The notes: generated by a model from the letters alone, not told the origin. Numbered from the stretch's first letter, positions 7,086 through 16,110 are shown. The stretch is 25,765 nt of DNA from JANQLU01 sp964434955 (GCA_964434955.1 CAYSXI010000065.1:1-25765); one strand, 5' to 3'. A program made the numbers and translations.

Positions 7086-7937
7086 TTAGTAGACCGAGCA
7101 GAGTTGCTCAAACTCGGAATCGATCTTGCTCCGCAACTCTTCGACGTCTTCGTCGGAAAGGTTGTAGGCTGCCAGTAATTCATCGCCACCGACAACATTG
7201 TGTGCGTCAACCGTCGCACCGATTCCCAATGCCATGGAGATCAAGTCGGCGTTGCCAACCGTTTCCGCGAGCACCCTTTGTTTCTCCGTCGACATCGGAC
7301 GATGATGGTAAGTGCTGGGGATGGAGATTTCATCGGGAAGGCCCCAAACGCGCATCATCTTTTCAGCCGCCAGTTCGTGCGTGATTCCAAACTGTTGAAC
7401 TTCGTGCGCCGTCAATGCACTTCCGTACTTCGAGTACATTAACGTCGAGTATTCATCAGGAACCAGGTCAAGAAATATCGTCTTGCCAACATCATGGAAG
7501 ATGCCTGCCAGAAATGCTTCGTCGGATGAGATTTCAGGATGAAATTGAGAGAGCTCTTTTGCCGTAATGGCACAAGCCAAAGAATGTTCCCAAAGTGCTT
7601 TGCGATGCTGTCGGCATTCACCGCTTTCATTGATCAGCAGGTAGCCGGCAAAGTTAACAGCCATGTCCTTGATCGGACGGATGCCGAGAACGACTACGGC
7701 TTGTCGTACCGATTGAACTTCGCGCGAAAGGCCGAAAATCGGGCTGTTGGCCATGCTGAGAATACGCGAAGCGAGACCGGAATCCGTTTCAATGATTTCA
7801 GTGATCTTGATGGCGTTCGCGTCCGGGTCTTTGGTCGCCGCCATCAAACGACTTACGGCCTCGGGAAACGGTCGAATCTTGTAACCGTTCTCCAGTTTTG
7901 TGCGTAAATCTTCGCGTAAGTTGATCGTATCGAACAA
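7086..7937 (-). CDS. HDOD-domain signal transduction protein
   Basis: A 283-residue protein with an HDOD domain: PFPEAVSRLM near the N-terminus, then the D-S-G-L/RILSMANSP region (52-66), VRQAVVVLGI (78-86) and the HD pair in GIFHDVGK (148-149), followed by HRPMS-type His residues. HDOD proteins are cytoplasmic regulators, often acting with two-component or c-di-GMP circuits, and most are not active phosphodiesterases; here the H-D pair is kept. The start is TTG at 7937, supported by an AGAGGGG site a few bases before it; no ATG lies upstream in frame. There is no receiver or output domain attached, so this is a lone HDOD protein. It is convergent with the exported-protein gene to its left. 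Confidence 0.85.
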   Translation of the reverse strand: MFDTINLREDLRTKLENGYKIRPFPEAVSRLMAATKDPDANAIKITEIIETDSGLASRILSMANSPIFGLSREVQSVRQAVVVLGIRPIKDMAVNFAGYLLINESGECRQHRKALWEHSLACAITAKELSQFHPEISSDEAFLAGIFHDVGKTIFLDLVPDEYSTLMYSKYGSALTAHEVQQFGITHELAAEKMMRVWGLPDEISIPSTYHHRPMSTEKQRVLAETVGNADLISMALGIGATVDAHNVVGGDELLAAYNLSDEDVEELRSKIDSEFEQLCSVY

Positions 7938-8115
7938 AGCTCTGCCCCTCTTTGTTACTGCAGTTTTGGAAATCCCTTAAAGCTTAGGACACGTTTGAAG
8001 ACTCGGTTGCTGGAATAATCCGAAGAATCGAAATTTGACCGGTCGGCAAAGTTCGGACAAAAAACAGCTTAAGGACACCCTTGTTTCAACGATTCCCATC
8101 GGGGTTCGAGCGCGA

Positions 8116-8403
8116 CTAAAAGACGCCGCCCAGCATCCAGTTGATCAAGAGATATTCGCCCCAAACGAGGAAACCGCAGGCGAATAGAAAGACCAGAATC
8201 GGGAGCAAGCCAATGGCATCTCCGTCGTCATAGCCAAGAATCATCCGAACGGGTGCTGGAAGCGCAATGATTTTGGCCATCGCAACGATCGTCTCCAAAA
8301 GCGTCGCGCCCGCCTTTTCCTTGGTGTCGAATACGATCCAGCCAATCAAAAGATAGACCGGAATATTGGCGACAATCAGGAGCGGGACCAGCCAAACCCA
8401 CAT
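8116..8403 (-). CDS. Small two- to three-span membrane protein
   Basis: A 95-residue protein with a hydrophobic N-terminal span (VPLLIVANIPVYLLIGWIV), a short amphipathic middle, and a second span (LLPILVFLFACGFLVWGEYLLINWML). A GGAGG-type site lies about 10 bases before the ATG. It is separated from the HDOD gene by about 180 bases. It has the length and layout of small membrane proteins of unknown function found in planctomycetes; no family was recognised and no role can be assigned. Confidence 0.6.
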   Translation of the reverse strand: MWVWLVPLLIVANIPVYLLIGWIVFDTKEKAGATLLETIVAMAKIIALPAPVRMILGYDDGDAIGLLPILVFLFACGFLVWGEYLLINWMLGGVF

Positions 8404-8674
8404 CTCGTAATGCCCTCCCCCAAGATGGATTTTGATTCGAAAAATGCCTCACAGGGCTCGCAGAGGACCGTTCTTCAAAACCGAAAACCGTCCAATCCAG
8501 TCATTTTGCATCAGGATCTGGCCAAACCCCAGCGTCTCCCTCGCAAATTCAATCAAAAACGCCTTGTTTTTGGGCGGTTCACGACGCCAAGCCGATTCCT
8601 CCCCAAACGACCCTCAGATCCGAACTTACCCCTACGTATTACCCGCTTTTTCCAGGCGATACCCTCGATCAATA

Positions 8675-8703
8675 TTGCGGCATTTTGCCTTGCTAATTAA
8701 AAT
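8675..8703 (+). promoter_or_regulatory. Putative sigma-70 promoter of the PEP-CTERM gene
   Basis: TTGCGG (8675-8680), a 17-base spacer, and TAAAAT (8698-8703) lie 41 bases before the GTG start at 8744. The last two bases of the -10 overlap the LacI-type palindrome, so a bound repressor would cover the transcription start. Found by eye; transcription start not known. Confidence 0.45.
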
Positions 8704-8717
8704 GAAACCGGTTTCAT
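8702..8717. promoter_or_regulatory. LacI-family type operator, perfect 16-bp palindrome
   Basis: ATGAAACCGGTTTCAT is a perfect inverted repeat with a central CG. It matches the general shape of LacI/GalR-family operators (TGAAA-N-CG-N-TTTCA, as in cre and related sites). It overlaps the -10 and likely start site of the PEP-CTERM gene, 26 bases before its start codon, which is a typical place for repression. No LacI-family regulator is encoded in this window. Confidence 0.6.
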
Positions 8718-8743
8718 GATTTACTAACTTGGGAGTCCCCACC

Positions 8744-9424
8744 GTGAAAAAACTTTTTGGAATTCTTTCTGTTTGCGCTGCCGCTTTGGCGATGAGCGCA
8801 ACGGCATACGGCGACGAAATTTTGAATGGCGGCTTTGAGGCCGGCACTGGAACCGATGCCAATGACTGGATCGAGATTGCCACTTCTCCGAATGGAACGG
8901 CAACACGAAGCAATCTTGACCCATTTGCTGGCGATTTCCACGCCTACATGCAATTTGACAACTCTGGAAGCGCGGCAGGTGCAAACTACCTCGTTCAACA
9001 AGTGCGCCCTGTTGGATCGATCGACAACACGTTGAATTATGACCTGCGATTTTTCGCTCGTGCCGATTCAACTGACTTCACTGGCATTCAGATGTTTGTC
9101 AACCTTCAGTGGTTGGACCAGGATGCGAGCGACGGGGGTGGAGTGAAAGGTCAGCACTTGCTTTCGATGATTTCCAACGGCGCTGAGCTTGGAAACACCA
9201 TCGATACGACTTACAAAGAGTTCACGCTCTTGAACATCGACGTTCCTGATGGAGCAGACAGTTTCCAGATCAGTTTTGAATTGCCAGCGGGTGCCGTTGC
9301 CGACATTTCAAACGGTCTTTACGTCGACAACGTTTCGTTGACGCAAGCCATTCCTGAGCCATCAGCCGCATTGCTGCTGGGCTTTGGCTTGGTTGGTCTC
9401 GTCGCTCGACGACGCCGTCGATAG
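8744..9424 (+). CDS. PEP-CTERM exported protein with a carbohydrate-binding-like (jelly-roll) domain
   Basis: About 226 residues from a GTG start chosen because TTGGGAG at 8729-8735 precedes it and it gives a classic signal peptide (VKKLFGILSVCAAALAMSATAYG). The frame begins 15 bases earlier with a TTG that lies in that site. The mature protein opens with ILNGGFEAGTGTDANDW and closes with GLYVDNVSL, the start and end marks of CBM4/9-like jelly-roll modules common in PEP-CTERM proteins. The C-terminus is a textbook PEP-CTERM signal: IPEPSAALLLGFGLVGLVARRRRR (split here: PEP motif, hydrophobic span, Arg tail). It is preceded by a LacI-type operator and followed by a strong terminator, so it is a single-gene unit, probably controlled by a sugar-responsive regulator. 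Confidence 0.88.
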   Translation: MKKLFGILSVCAAALAMSATAYGDEILNGGFEAGTGTDANDWIEIATSPNGTATRSNLDPFAGDFHAYMQFDNSGSAAGANYLVQQVRPVGSIDNTLNYDLRFFARADSTDFTGIQMFVNLQWLDQDASDGGGVKGQHLLSMISNGAELGNTIDTTYKEFTLLNIDVPDGADSFQISFELPAGAVADISNGLYVDNVSLTQAIPEPSAALLLGFGLVGLVARRRRR

Positions 9425-9483
9425 TCATCGACAACGGTAAAAAATTAAAGACAACAAACGAACTTGCCCAAGTTGTTGTTCAG

Positions 9484-9511
9484 AGCCCGCCAGTTTTGGC
9501 GGGCTTTTTTT
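9484..9511 (+). terminator. Rho-independent terminator of the PEP-CTERM gene
   Basis: AGCCCGCC (9484-9491), loop AGTTTT, GGCGGGCT (9498-9505), then a run of T to 9511. A perfect 8-bp GC-rich stem 60 bases after the stop codon at 9424. Confidence 0.92.
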
Positions 9512-9643
9512 ATTGCCGTCGGATACGAATCGTTCCGATTAACATTCGGATATTTTGACTGAAATCATTTGAAGTCGTACCCGCCAATGAGTTAGCATTG
9601 AGTCAGCGCCCCAACCCCGAAACTTCTCACAATAGAATCGACC

Positions 9644-10441
9644 ATGAACGAAACGTCTGGCGCCGACTTCCGTCCTTATCGAGTCCTATCGGTTTGGACC
9701 ATTCTTTTGCTGTTGCTGTTTTTGGCAAGCTGTTATTTGTACCAGGGCTGGGAGCTGGTGATTCCCGTTTCCATTGGCGCGATTGCCGGATTGATCGTCG
9801 CGGCGCTTTCAGTTGCTTCCAAGGACGGGGGAACGTTTCGGGTTTCGCTGCGGGTCCTCGTTTTCGTGATGGTCATCGTCGCTGTTCAACTTGTCTTTTT
9901 CCTCAATCGATTACCGGATCAAAAAGTCGCGGTCCTGGCGATCGAAAAAATCGGCGGCCAGGTCGACTTCTATCAGGATCCAGCCGACCAGGCCAAAGGG
10001 GATATGCGTCAAGTCAGCGCGGCACAAATCATCCGCAAGGAAATTCGCCCCAACGATTTGCGATATTTGCGATCCTTGAAAAATCTGGAACGGCTGGATT
10101 TGGACTACTGTCAATTCGGTGACAAGGGCCTCAAGCACGTTGGCAAATTGACACAGCTTGAATGGCTGGATCTTGAAGATACGGCGATTACCAATGACGG
10201 CTTGCGGAATCTTTCAAGGCTCAAGAACCTCAAGGAATTGATCCTGGATGGGAATGACATTGATGACGAGGGACTGATGCATTTGTCGAAGTTGAAGTCT
10301 TTGGAGAGCGTCCGCGTTCGGCAAACTCGGGTGACTCCGCAAGGCGCCGCAGAATTCAACAAGAAATTGCCGAATTGTCGGGTCTACGGATTTGCCACGC
10401 CCCCTCCCGTTCCGAAAGCTCAGGCGCCCGCGAAAAAATAA
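9644..10441 (+). CDS. Membrane-anchored leucine-rich-repeat protein
   Basis: A 265-residue protein. The N-terminal 90 residues hold three hydrophobic segments (about 16-33, 37-57, 65-87). After a linker, residues 135-235 carry leucine-rich repeats of about 24 residues: LRYLRSLKNLERLDLDYCQF, LKHVGKLTQLEWLDLEDTAI, LRNLSRLKNLKELILDGNDI, LMHLSKLKSLESVRVRQTRV. The D/N-x-G-L-x-x-L spacing is the kind abundant in planctomycete LRR proteins. The end is Pro/Ala/Lys-rich. LRR surfaces usually bind proteins; the partner is unknown. Topology by eye puts the repeats on the side after the third span. It follows the terminator by about 130 bases, so it is its own unit. Confidence 0.8.
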   Translation: MNETSGADFRPYRVLSVWTILLLLLFLASCYLYQGWELVIPVSIGAIAGLIVAALSVASKDGGTFRVSLRVLVFVMVIVAVQLVFFLNRLPDQKVAVLAIEKIGGQVDFYQDPADQAKGDMRQVSAAQIIRKEIRPNDLRYLRSLKNLERLDLDYCQFGDKGLKHVGKLTQLEWLDLEDTAITNDGLRNLSRLKNLKELILDGNDIDDEGLMHLSKLKSLESVRVRQTRVTPQGAAEFNKKLPNCRVYGFATPPPVPKAQAPAKK

Positions 10442-10474
10442 AAAGCCCCCTGCGCGTAGCGGCAATCGGAACCA

Positions 10475-10531
10475 TTCACACAAATATCCATGCGCATAAG
10501 AATCCAAGCGCGAAAAATATTTGTTCGTGAA
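10475..10531. repeat. Long imperfect inverted repeat between the LRR gene and the protease gene
   Basis: TTCACACAAATAT (10475-10487) can pair with ATATTTGTTCGTGAA (10517-10531) apart from a two-base bulge, enclosing a 29-base loop that itself contains the palindrome ATGCGCAT (10490-10497). There is no T run, so it is a poor terminator; it may be a 3' end structure or a regulatory site for the downstream protease gene. Confidence 0.35.
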
Positions 10532-10642
10532 AAATCCAAGTGTCCTGTTCAAGCAACCGGCGAATCACAGTCGCAAACGGTAACGACGTGATTTTCCCGA
10601 GACCGATGCCTAGGATTCCTCAAATCAACAAGAGGAATTCCC

Positions 10643-11629
10643 ATGAAAGAAAAATACTCGTTCACGCCGCTCAGCGGCTCGTCGGAATCGGATCTCCCCA
10701 GGTCGGGGAACGGCTCCTCGGCCCACAACGATCGCCAGCTTTTGGATGCCTATTCTCAAGCGGTCATCCACGTCGTCGAAACCGTTACTCCCGCCGTCGT
10801 GAGCGTCACTGGCGAAGGCAGTGGATCCGGCTCCGGATTTGTTCTCGAATCCGAAGGTTTGGCGATCACCAATTCCCACGTTGTTGGCGGTAGGCAAAAG
10901 CTGATCGCGATGACAGAAGAAGGGGATCGCATTGATGCTTCGCTTGTCGGTGAGGACCCGGCAACGGATATCGCCCTGCTCGACATAAACGCTTCTGATC
11001 TACCTTCGGCAAGACTGGGGCATTCCGCCGGCCTCCGCGTGGGACAATTGGTCATCGCAATTGGAAGTCCACTCGGACTTTCTTCGACCGTTTCAACGGG
11101 GATCGTCAGCGCGAAAGGACGCGCCATGAGAGGTCAGGACGGCCGATTGATTGAAAACATTGTGCAGCATAGCGCTCCGATCAATCCCGGAAACAGTGGA
11201 GGCCCCCTGGTCGATTCTCAAGGCAACGTCATCGGAGTGAACACCGCGATCATTGCGATGGCTCAGGGATTGGGGTTTGCCGTTCCTTCCGACACCACGA
11301 GTTGGGTGATCGAAGAAATTCGAGCGCACGGTCAAGTTCGCAGGCGGCAATTGGGAATCGTCGCGAGCGCTCGCAAAATTTCGATGGAACTTGTCCGAAA
11401 CTTTGACTTGCTCTCGGATCACGCCATCGAAGTCATCGATTTGGAAGCGAATGGTTCTGCCGCCCGAAGTGATATCCGAATCGGTGACCTAATATTGAAT
11501 ATCAATGGCCGAGATACATCGAGCGTTGACGATGTTCATCGGCTTTTGAACTTGATTCCCAAACAAACTCCGCTTGTGCTGGAAGTCCTGCGAAAAGGAA
11601 ACCGCCTGCAAATTCAGCTAGAACGATAG
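10643..11629 (+). CDS. HtrA/DegP-like trypsin-type serine protease with one PDZ domain
   Basis: A 328-residue protein. The protease domain spans about 40-235 with the full triad: His79 in TNSHVV, Asp109 in PATDIALL, Ser185 in INPGNSGGPLV. Residues 238-327 form a C-terminal PDZ domain (LGIVASARK, SDIRIGDLILNINGRDTSS). HtrA proteins degrade or refold misfolded proteins, normally in the periplasm. Here the N-terminus (MKEKYSFTPLSGSSESDLPR) is hydrophilic with no signal peptide or membrane anchor, so this copy may act in the cytoplasm, as for some planctomycete paralogues. The family's usual TDAA before INPGNSGG is HSAP here. AGAGGAA (10631-10637) is a good binding site 5 bases before the ATG. 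It is convergent with the kinase gene. Confidence 0.88.
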   Translation: MKEKYSFTPLSGSSESDLPRSGNGSSAHNDRQLLDAYSQAVIHVVETVTPAVVSVTGEGSGSGSGFVLESEGLAITNSHVVGGRQKLIAMTEEGDRIDASLVGEDPATDIALLDINASDLPSARLGHSAGLRVGQLVIAIGSPLGLSSTVSTGIVSAKGRAMRGQDGRLIENIVQHSAPINPGNSGGPLVDSQGNVIGVNTAIIAMAQGLGFAVPSDTTSWVIEEIRAHGQVRRRQLGIVASARKISMELVRNFDLLSDHAIEVIDLEANGSAARSDIRIGDLILNINGRDTSSVDDVHRLLNLIPKQTPLVLEVLRKGNRLQIQLER

Positions 11630-11661
11630 CTTCAAACTGCCCCAAAGCACCGAATTGACAA

Positions 11662-11688
11662 TCGGGCTTGCTCGTCGTGCAAGCCCGA
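11662..11688. terminator. Hairpin between convergent protease and kinase genes
   Basis: TCGGGCTTGC (11662-11671), loop of 7, GCAAGCCCGA (11679-11688): a perfect 10-bp stem 33 bases after the protease stop (11629) and 50 bases beyond the kinase stop (11738). No T run follows on either strand, so it is probably a weak or Rho-assisted bidirectional terminator. Confidence 0.55.
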
Positions 11689-11737
11689 ACGATCCGCTAA
11701 CCATGAGCGAACGGTCCAACCTTTGGTACTTCGTCCT

Positions 11738-14700
11738 CTACTCGGCCAGTTCTCGCAGTCGCGAATCGCGACTGGAAACGTCGTCGTCGGTGCCAAATTC
11801 CTTGTCCGGTCCGGCAGAGATAATCTCGATACGATTTTTGATCTCGCTTTTGACGAACTTGAATTCGGTGCCCCAGGGGTCCTTTGGCGAAACAAGATTC
11901 CGCACATGCGGGCCTTTCCAATTCTGGTTATCCATGCCTTTCGGCAGGATCAGCAGATCTTCAATTCGGTCGGGGAATACACCAGCGACTTCTCGGAAAT
12001 TCTTGGCACCCGCTTCGATCACTGCTGCTCGCACATAGGCGGCAACGGACTGAGACCGCTCGACTTTGTCCAGAATCAACTGCGCCAGTTGTTTTTGCCG
12101 GTCGTCCTTGGCCATTTCCAATGCTTTTTTCAATGTCGCGACGATCTCCGTCTTTTTGTCGCCAAAGTCTTTCTCAATGAATCGGTAACGTCGCAAGGCT
12201 TCCAACAATCGAAATACGTTTGGCTTCGCGGGAATCTCCGATTTCTTGAGCATCGGTTCATTCCAAAAATCGACGTCATAAATCACGCCGGTTTGCATCA
12301 GCTCTTCTCGTGGCTTGGCAAGCAGTTGAATCAACCAGTCGATCTTGTTTCGATCCGGCGTCGCAGAATAGTCGATTCGCATTCCGGGATGTTTGGTCGG
12401 CACAGGACGCTGCGTCGTTTTGCAGTAGTCGAGCAAACCCGCAAGTTCGTCTGCCGATGTTCGCTCGTAATGATGCTCGAAAAACTCTTTGTCAAATTGT
12501 TCTCGAGATTTGCGAATCGATTGAAAAAACGCCATCCGCAAGTTTTTGTTTTTGCCGCTTCCCAAAATCGAAGGATCAACTTTCCCGCTACCGGTGCCAA
12601 GTCGGAAGTCTCTGTACCCTTTTCTCAAACTGAGGGAACGTAATACCAACAGGGGATCGTTCGACTTTGCCACCTGTTTGATGAGTCGATCAACAACATC
12701 GGTTCTGGAGATAGTGCCTCGGTGTTTGGAATCTTCTGCCGCGAAACGAATTACCCACAACAAGAATGCTGCCTCACTTTTCGTTAACTCTTTGCCAACC
12801 CGGTCGTAAAGACTCGAACGCGTGGTTTGCGAAAGCACCATTGCGGCCGCCTCTTGAATTGCGACCTTTTCGGTCCTGTCAGGATTGACGCAATCGATCT
12901 TTGTAAACGCATTGAAAATTTCGTCGTCATCCGTTCGCCAGGGTAAATGACTCGGCGGCCTTTGTTCCAAAGAAGCTTTCAGCACAGCCAAAGCCCGCTT
13001 CCTGGCATCACTATCCAAATCTGCCTTCAACCAGGAATCGACCCAGAACTTGGAATAGGCATTTGCCTCTTTGTTGTTGATATACTGGATCGTTCCGAGC
13101 ACGACCCCGAGGTAGACATTATTGAAATGCAAATCGAGTTGGCTTTTCAGCAGTGGCATCAGGTGGTCGCTGGGAATGTTTTTGCCTTGCACGTTGTGGA
13201 TCTCATTCAAGAGCAAGTTGCGCCGGCAGTTGGTGACGCGACTGTAAACATCCTTGGGGTCATATTTTTCAGGGTCGTGTTGCCCTTTCCAACTTTCGAC
13301 GGACTTGAATTCCGGATCTTTCGAATACAACCCGTTGCGAGACATGGCATTCCCCATCATGCTGCTCATTCCGCCACCACCGCTAGAGATTGCTCCACCG
13401 CCCATCATGGAGCTGACGCGATTCCGCGAGCGGGAATTGTTGAGACGAATTTCCCAGCCCCAGTTTTTGTCGGCGTATAACTCATGAAGTTTTTCGAGAA
13501 CGGCCGGATTTTTTTGGATTGCCGCCAAATAACCAACATGGGACGTCAACTGGGAAAAACGCCCGTCAATGCAATCCTTGAGCTCGGCAACGATCGCCTC
13601 GCCAAGAACGGTTGAGTCCGGTTTGCGCGAGATCAGTGCATCGAAGTAAGGCATTTTTTCGATGCCTTTTTGGGTGACTCGTTTCTGGAAAACCTTGAGA
13701 GCGGAATCTTGTTCGGGATAATTCCGCAGCAAGGCCCAATCAGCGTACTGGGCAATAACGGGATTCTCTGATTCGGTAAGCTTGATCAGATTGGTCAGAA
13801 ACTGTTTGTCGTTTCTGACATCGTCCCTTGTACGACTGACCCAGGCGAGCGCAAACGCGACATCCGTCGGTTGCTTGCTGACAAGACACTGATTGATTCG
13901 ATTGCGGAATAAAGCTTCGTGATGCCTGGCTGCTCCGAGCAACGAAGTCATGGTTCCCGAGCGGTAGACCCGAATTTTGCCTTCGATGATTTCCTGGAAC
14001 TCATATCGAGCAACCACCTTCAGAATAAAATCGAAAATCGCGTTGGCAGTTTCTTCGTCGGGACAGAGTTCCCCTGCAACCTTGAGGCTGAAATAGAGGT
14101 CGTCCATCGAAAGTTCATTCTGCTTGTCTTTCAATAAAGACATCACAGCAGCTCGACGGTCTTTCTTGGGCGCCGTTCGACGAAACAACTGGGCCGCCGT
14201 AAAGGTCTCGGGCGCCGAAGCGTTTTCCAGCCATTCCGCCATGGTTCGGTTCTTGTAGGTCGGCTGGCCGGAATCTTTGGGAGTCGAACTTCCGGCAACG
14301 TCATTCGGCTTGGATTTGGGCCGTGAAGTAATCTTTGCGACCGTGGTATCGCCACGCAGAAGCTTGAAGGTCTCTTTGTCGACGACCAATTGATCACTTG
14401 GATCATCAATGATAATTTCGTATTTCCCGGCACGTACTTTGGTTGAATTCGCGCCCTGCTGAATATTAAGTTCCTTGTAGGGCTTTCCGTCCTTGACCAA
14501 TCGGACCTGGACGTTGTCTGAATCCGATTCGATCACCAGCTGCCCCTTCTCCCAGTTGATCACGATCTGGATTCCCATCCAGGCGGCGGGAATCATCGCA
14601 AGTGCGATGGCGAACGCGACCCACCCCCGCCATGCCGTGCGGCGAGGAGGGACAGGTTGCGATTTTTCCGGCAAAGTGGATTTCGGTTGAGCTTGAGTCT

Positions 14701-15934
14701 CATTTGCGGCGGCGAACAACTCCAACTCCGGCTGTTCCGTCGTTTCCGGTTTTGCCTGGCGTGCAACGACTAGCACCTTTTGCAGATCACAACCTCGACA
14801 ATGATTTTCCAATGCTTTTGCGAGGTCAGCTGCGGAATCAAACCGCTGTTGTGGATCGCGTTCGAGGCATCGATGGATGATCTCAACCAGGGCCGGTGCA
14901 AGATCGGTGCGATGATTTTGAATCGGCGTAAACTCTTCAACCGCGATGGCTCTTAGTTTTTGAATGGGCGATTCGTGTTCACTGGTCGAATACGGCGCCC
15001 GGCCGGTGAGCAATTTGTAGAGCGTGGCTCCCAATGAATAGATGTCGCAACGGTGGTCATGATTGGCCGCGTCACATTGTTCCGGAGCCATGTAGTCAAG
15101 GGTGCCCATCATTTGCCCGACGGTTGTCAATTCATCGACCGCATGATGATTCCCACAAAGCGTCGCCAAACCCAAATCGAGAATCTTGACCCGCCCCTTT
15201 TCATTCAACATCAAATTGGACGGCTTGATGTCACGGTGAATCACATCTTGTTGATGCGCGTAATCGATACCCTCTGCTGCTTGTCGCACCATCTCGCAAG
15301 CATCCGCAACCTGGATGGGGGCGGCATAGTGAAGGACTTTTGCCAGATTCAGGCCCGGTACGAACTCCATGGTCAAATAATGAAGATCCCCTTCCTGTCC
15401 GGCATCGGTCGCTTGAACGATGGTCGGGTGATCGAGTTGACCGACGATTTTCATTTCGCGTTGAAAGCGAGAAATGGCTTCCACGCTGGTCCATTTTCGG
15501 ACACCAAGAATCTTCAGCGCGAATTCTTTGTCCAAATGCCGATGGGTCGCCCGAAAAACCTGCCCCATACCACCCTGGCCCAACGACTCAAGGATCTGGT
15601 AGTCGCCGATCAGTGTTTTGCCATTCGTTTCCAGAGATCGGTGACCGTTGATGGACAAATTCGAGGATTCATCAACCAAGTGTTTGACGGACGACAAGTC
15701 AACGTTCTGCGCGTCGTCGCTATCCACCTCGATCTCATTGATGTTTTTCAAGTCGCGGACGAAAGTATCTTCTGCGGCTTCCAATGCCACGAAGGTATCC
15801 TCGCAACTAGCGCAATCTCCCAGGTGAGATTCGATTTTGACGGCAACCAGATCGTTGGTTCGCCCCAAAGCATAGTTCTTGAGCTCTTCGCGTGAGAAAC
15901 ATTCGTCATTGGAAGCATTGATGGGGTGTTTCAT
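11738..15934 (-). CDS. Giant membrane Ser/Thr kinase with zinc anti-sigma-like N-terminus and GspG-like C-terminus
   Basis: A 1398-residue protein. Residues 1-60 hold a zinc anti-sigma-like motif (His37-x3-Cys41-x2-Cys44). The kinase domain (about 111-378) has the Gly-rich loop LGQGGMGQVF, Lys141 in FALKIL, HRD (233-235), DLG (253-255, in place of DFG), and APE (283-285), so it should be active. A membrane span follows at about 435-460 and then a PEGA-like segment (463-530). The long extracytoplasmic part is mostly helical, HEAT-like in places, with a Gly/Met/Ser loop at 839-866. The last 100 residues resemble the C-terminal domain of type II secretion pseudopilin GspG (SPKDPWGTEFKF, ISAGPDKEFGTDDDVSS with its calcium-type loop). 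The ECF sigma gene lies 227 bases upstream on the same strand, as in known planctomycete ECF-kinase pairs. It probably senses the envelope and controls that sigma factor. Confidence 0.9.
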   Translation of the reverse strand: MKHPINASNDECFSREELKNYALGRTNDLVAVKIESHLGDCASCEDTFVALEAAEDTFVRDLKNINEIEVDSDDAQNVDLSSVKHLVDESSNLSINGHRSLETNGKTLIGDYQILESLGQGGMGQVFRATHRHLDKEFALKILGVRKWTSVEAISRFQREMKIVGQLDHPTIVQATDAGQEGDLHYLTMEFVPGLNLAKVLHYAAPIQVADACEMVRQAAEGIDYAHQQDVIHRDIKPSNLMLNEKGRVKILDLGLATLCGNHHAVDELTTVGQMMGTLDYMAPEQCDAANHDHRCDIYSLGATLYKLLTGRAPYSTSEHESPIQKLRAIAVEEFTPIQNHRTDLAPALVEIIHRCLERDPQQRFDSAADLAKALENHCRGCDLQKVLVVARQAKPETTEQPELELFAAANETQAQPKSTLPEKSQPVPPRRTAWRGWVAFAIALAMIPAAWMGIQIVINWEKGQLVIESDSDNVQVRLVKDGKPYKELNIQQGANSTKVRAGKYEIIIDDPSDQLVVDKETFKLLRGDTTVAKITSRPKSKPNDVAGSSTPKDSGQPTYKNRTMAEWLENASAPETFTAAQLFRRTAPKKDRRAAVMSLLKDKQNELSMDDLYFSLKVAGELCPDEETANAIFDFILKVVARYEFQEIIEGKIRVYRSGTMTSLLGAARHHEALFRNRINQCLVSKQPTDVAFALAWVSRTRDDVRNDKQFLTNLIKLTESENPVIAQYADWALLRNYPEQDSALKVFQKRVTQKGIEKMPYFDALISRKPDSTVLGEAIVAELKDCIDGRFSQLTSHVGYLAAIQKNPAVLEKLHELYADKNWGWEIRLNNSRSRNRVSSMMGGGAISSGGGGMSSMMGNAMSRNGLYSKDPEFKSVESWKGQHDPEKYDPKDVYSRVTNCRRNLLLNEIHNVQGKNIPSDHLMPLLKSQLDLHFNNVYLGVVLGTIQYINNKEANAYSKFWVDSWLKADLDSDARKRALAVLKASLEQRPPSHLPWRTDDDEIFNAFTKIDCVNPDRTEKVAIQEAAAMVLSQTTRSSLYDRVGKELTKSEAAFLLWVIRFAAEDSKHRGTISRTDVVDRLIKQVAKSNDPLLVLRSLSLRKGYRDFRLGTGSGKVDPSILGSGKNKNLRMAFFQSIRKSREQFDKEFFEHHYERTSADELAGLLDYCKTTQRPVPTKHPGMRIDYSATPDRNKIDWLIQLLAKPREELMQTGVIYDVDFWNEPMLKKSEIPAKPNVFRLLEALRRYRFIEKDFGDKKTEIVATLKKALEMAKDDRQKQLAQLILDKVERSQSVAAYVRAAVIEAGAKNFREVAGVFPDRIEDLLILPKGMDNQNWKGPHVRNLVSPKDPWGTEFKFVKSEIKNRIEIISAGPDKEFGTDDDVSSRDSRLRELAE

Positions 15935-16110
15935 CGAAATCCCGCTAGTTGAACCTGGTAGCCATCTAATTCAACAACGAAAAAGCGCGACACGGGCGAA
16001 ACGATTCTTGAAAAAAGGTCCAAAATCCTGCGAATCGGCCGTTATTGCGCTGGCAATCGACGAGAGGCCCCCTGCCCTACCCCGCGTATTCGCCCTGGTC
16101 CGCGTTTCGC

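Larger units (their letters stand above)
8404..8743. other. Divergent intergenic region between a small membrane gene and a PEP-CTERM gene
   Basis: About 340 bases with no supported gene. It holds the leftward ribosome binding site of the small membrane gene, a short hairpin CAAAAAC-5-GTTTTTG (8554-8572), a promoter at 8675-8703 and a LacI-type operator at 8702-8717 for the rightward gene. Open frames in both other directions are Arg/Pro-rich and look like noise. Confidence 0.5.

Noticed and set aside
11723..12643. A 306-codon rightward frame antisense to the kinase
   Set aside because: Fully inside the kinase gene on the other strand; composition is that of an antisense shadow.
15053..15895. 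A 280-codon rightward frame antisense to the kinase domain
   Set aside because: It mirrors the conserved kinase coding region; no start signal or domain.
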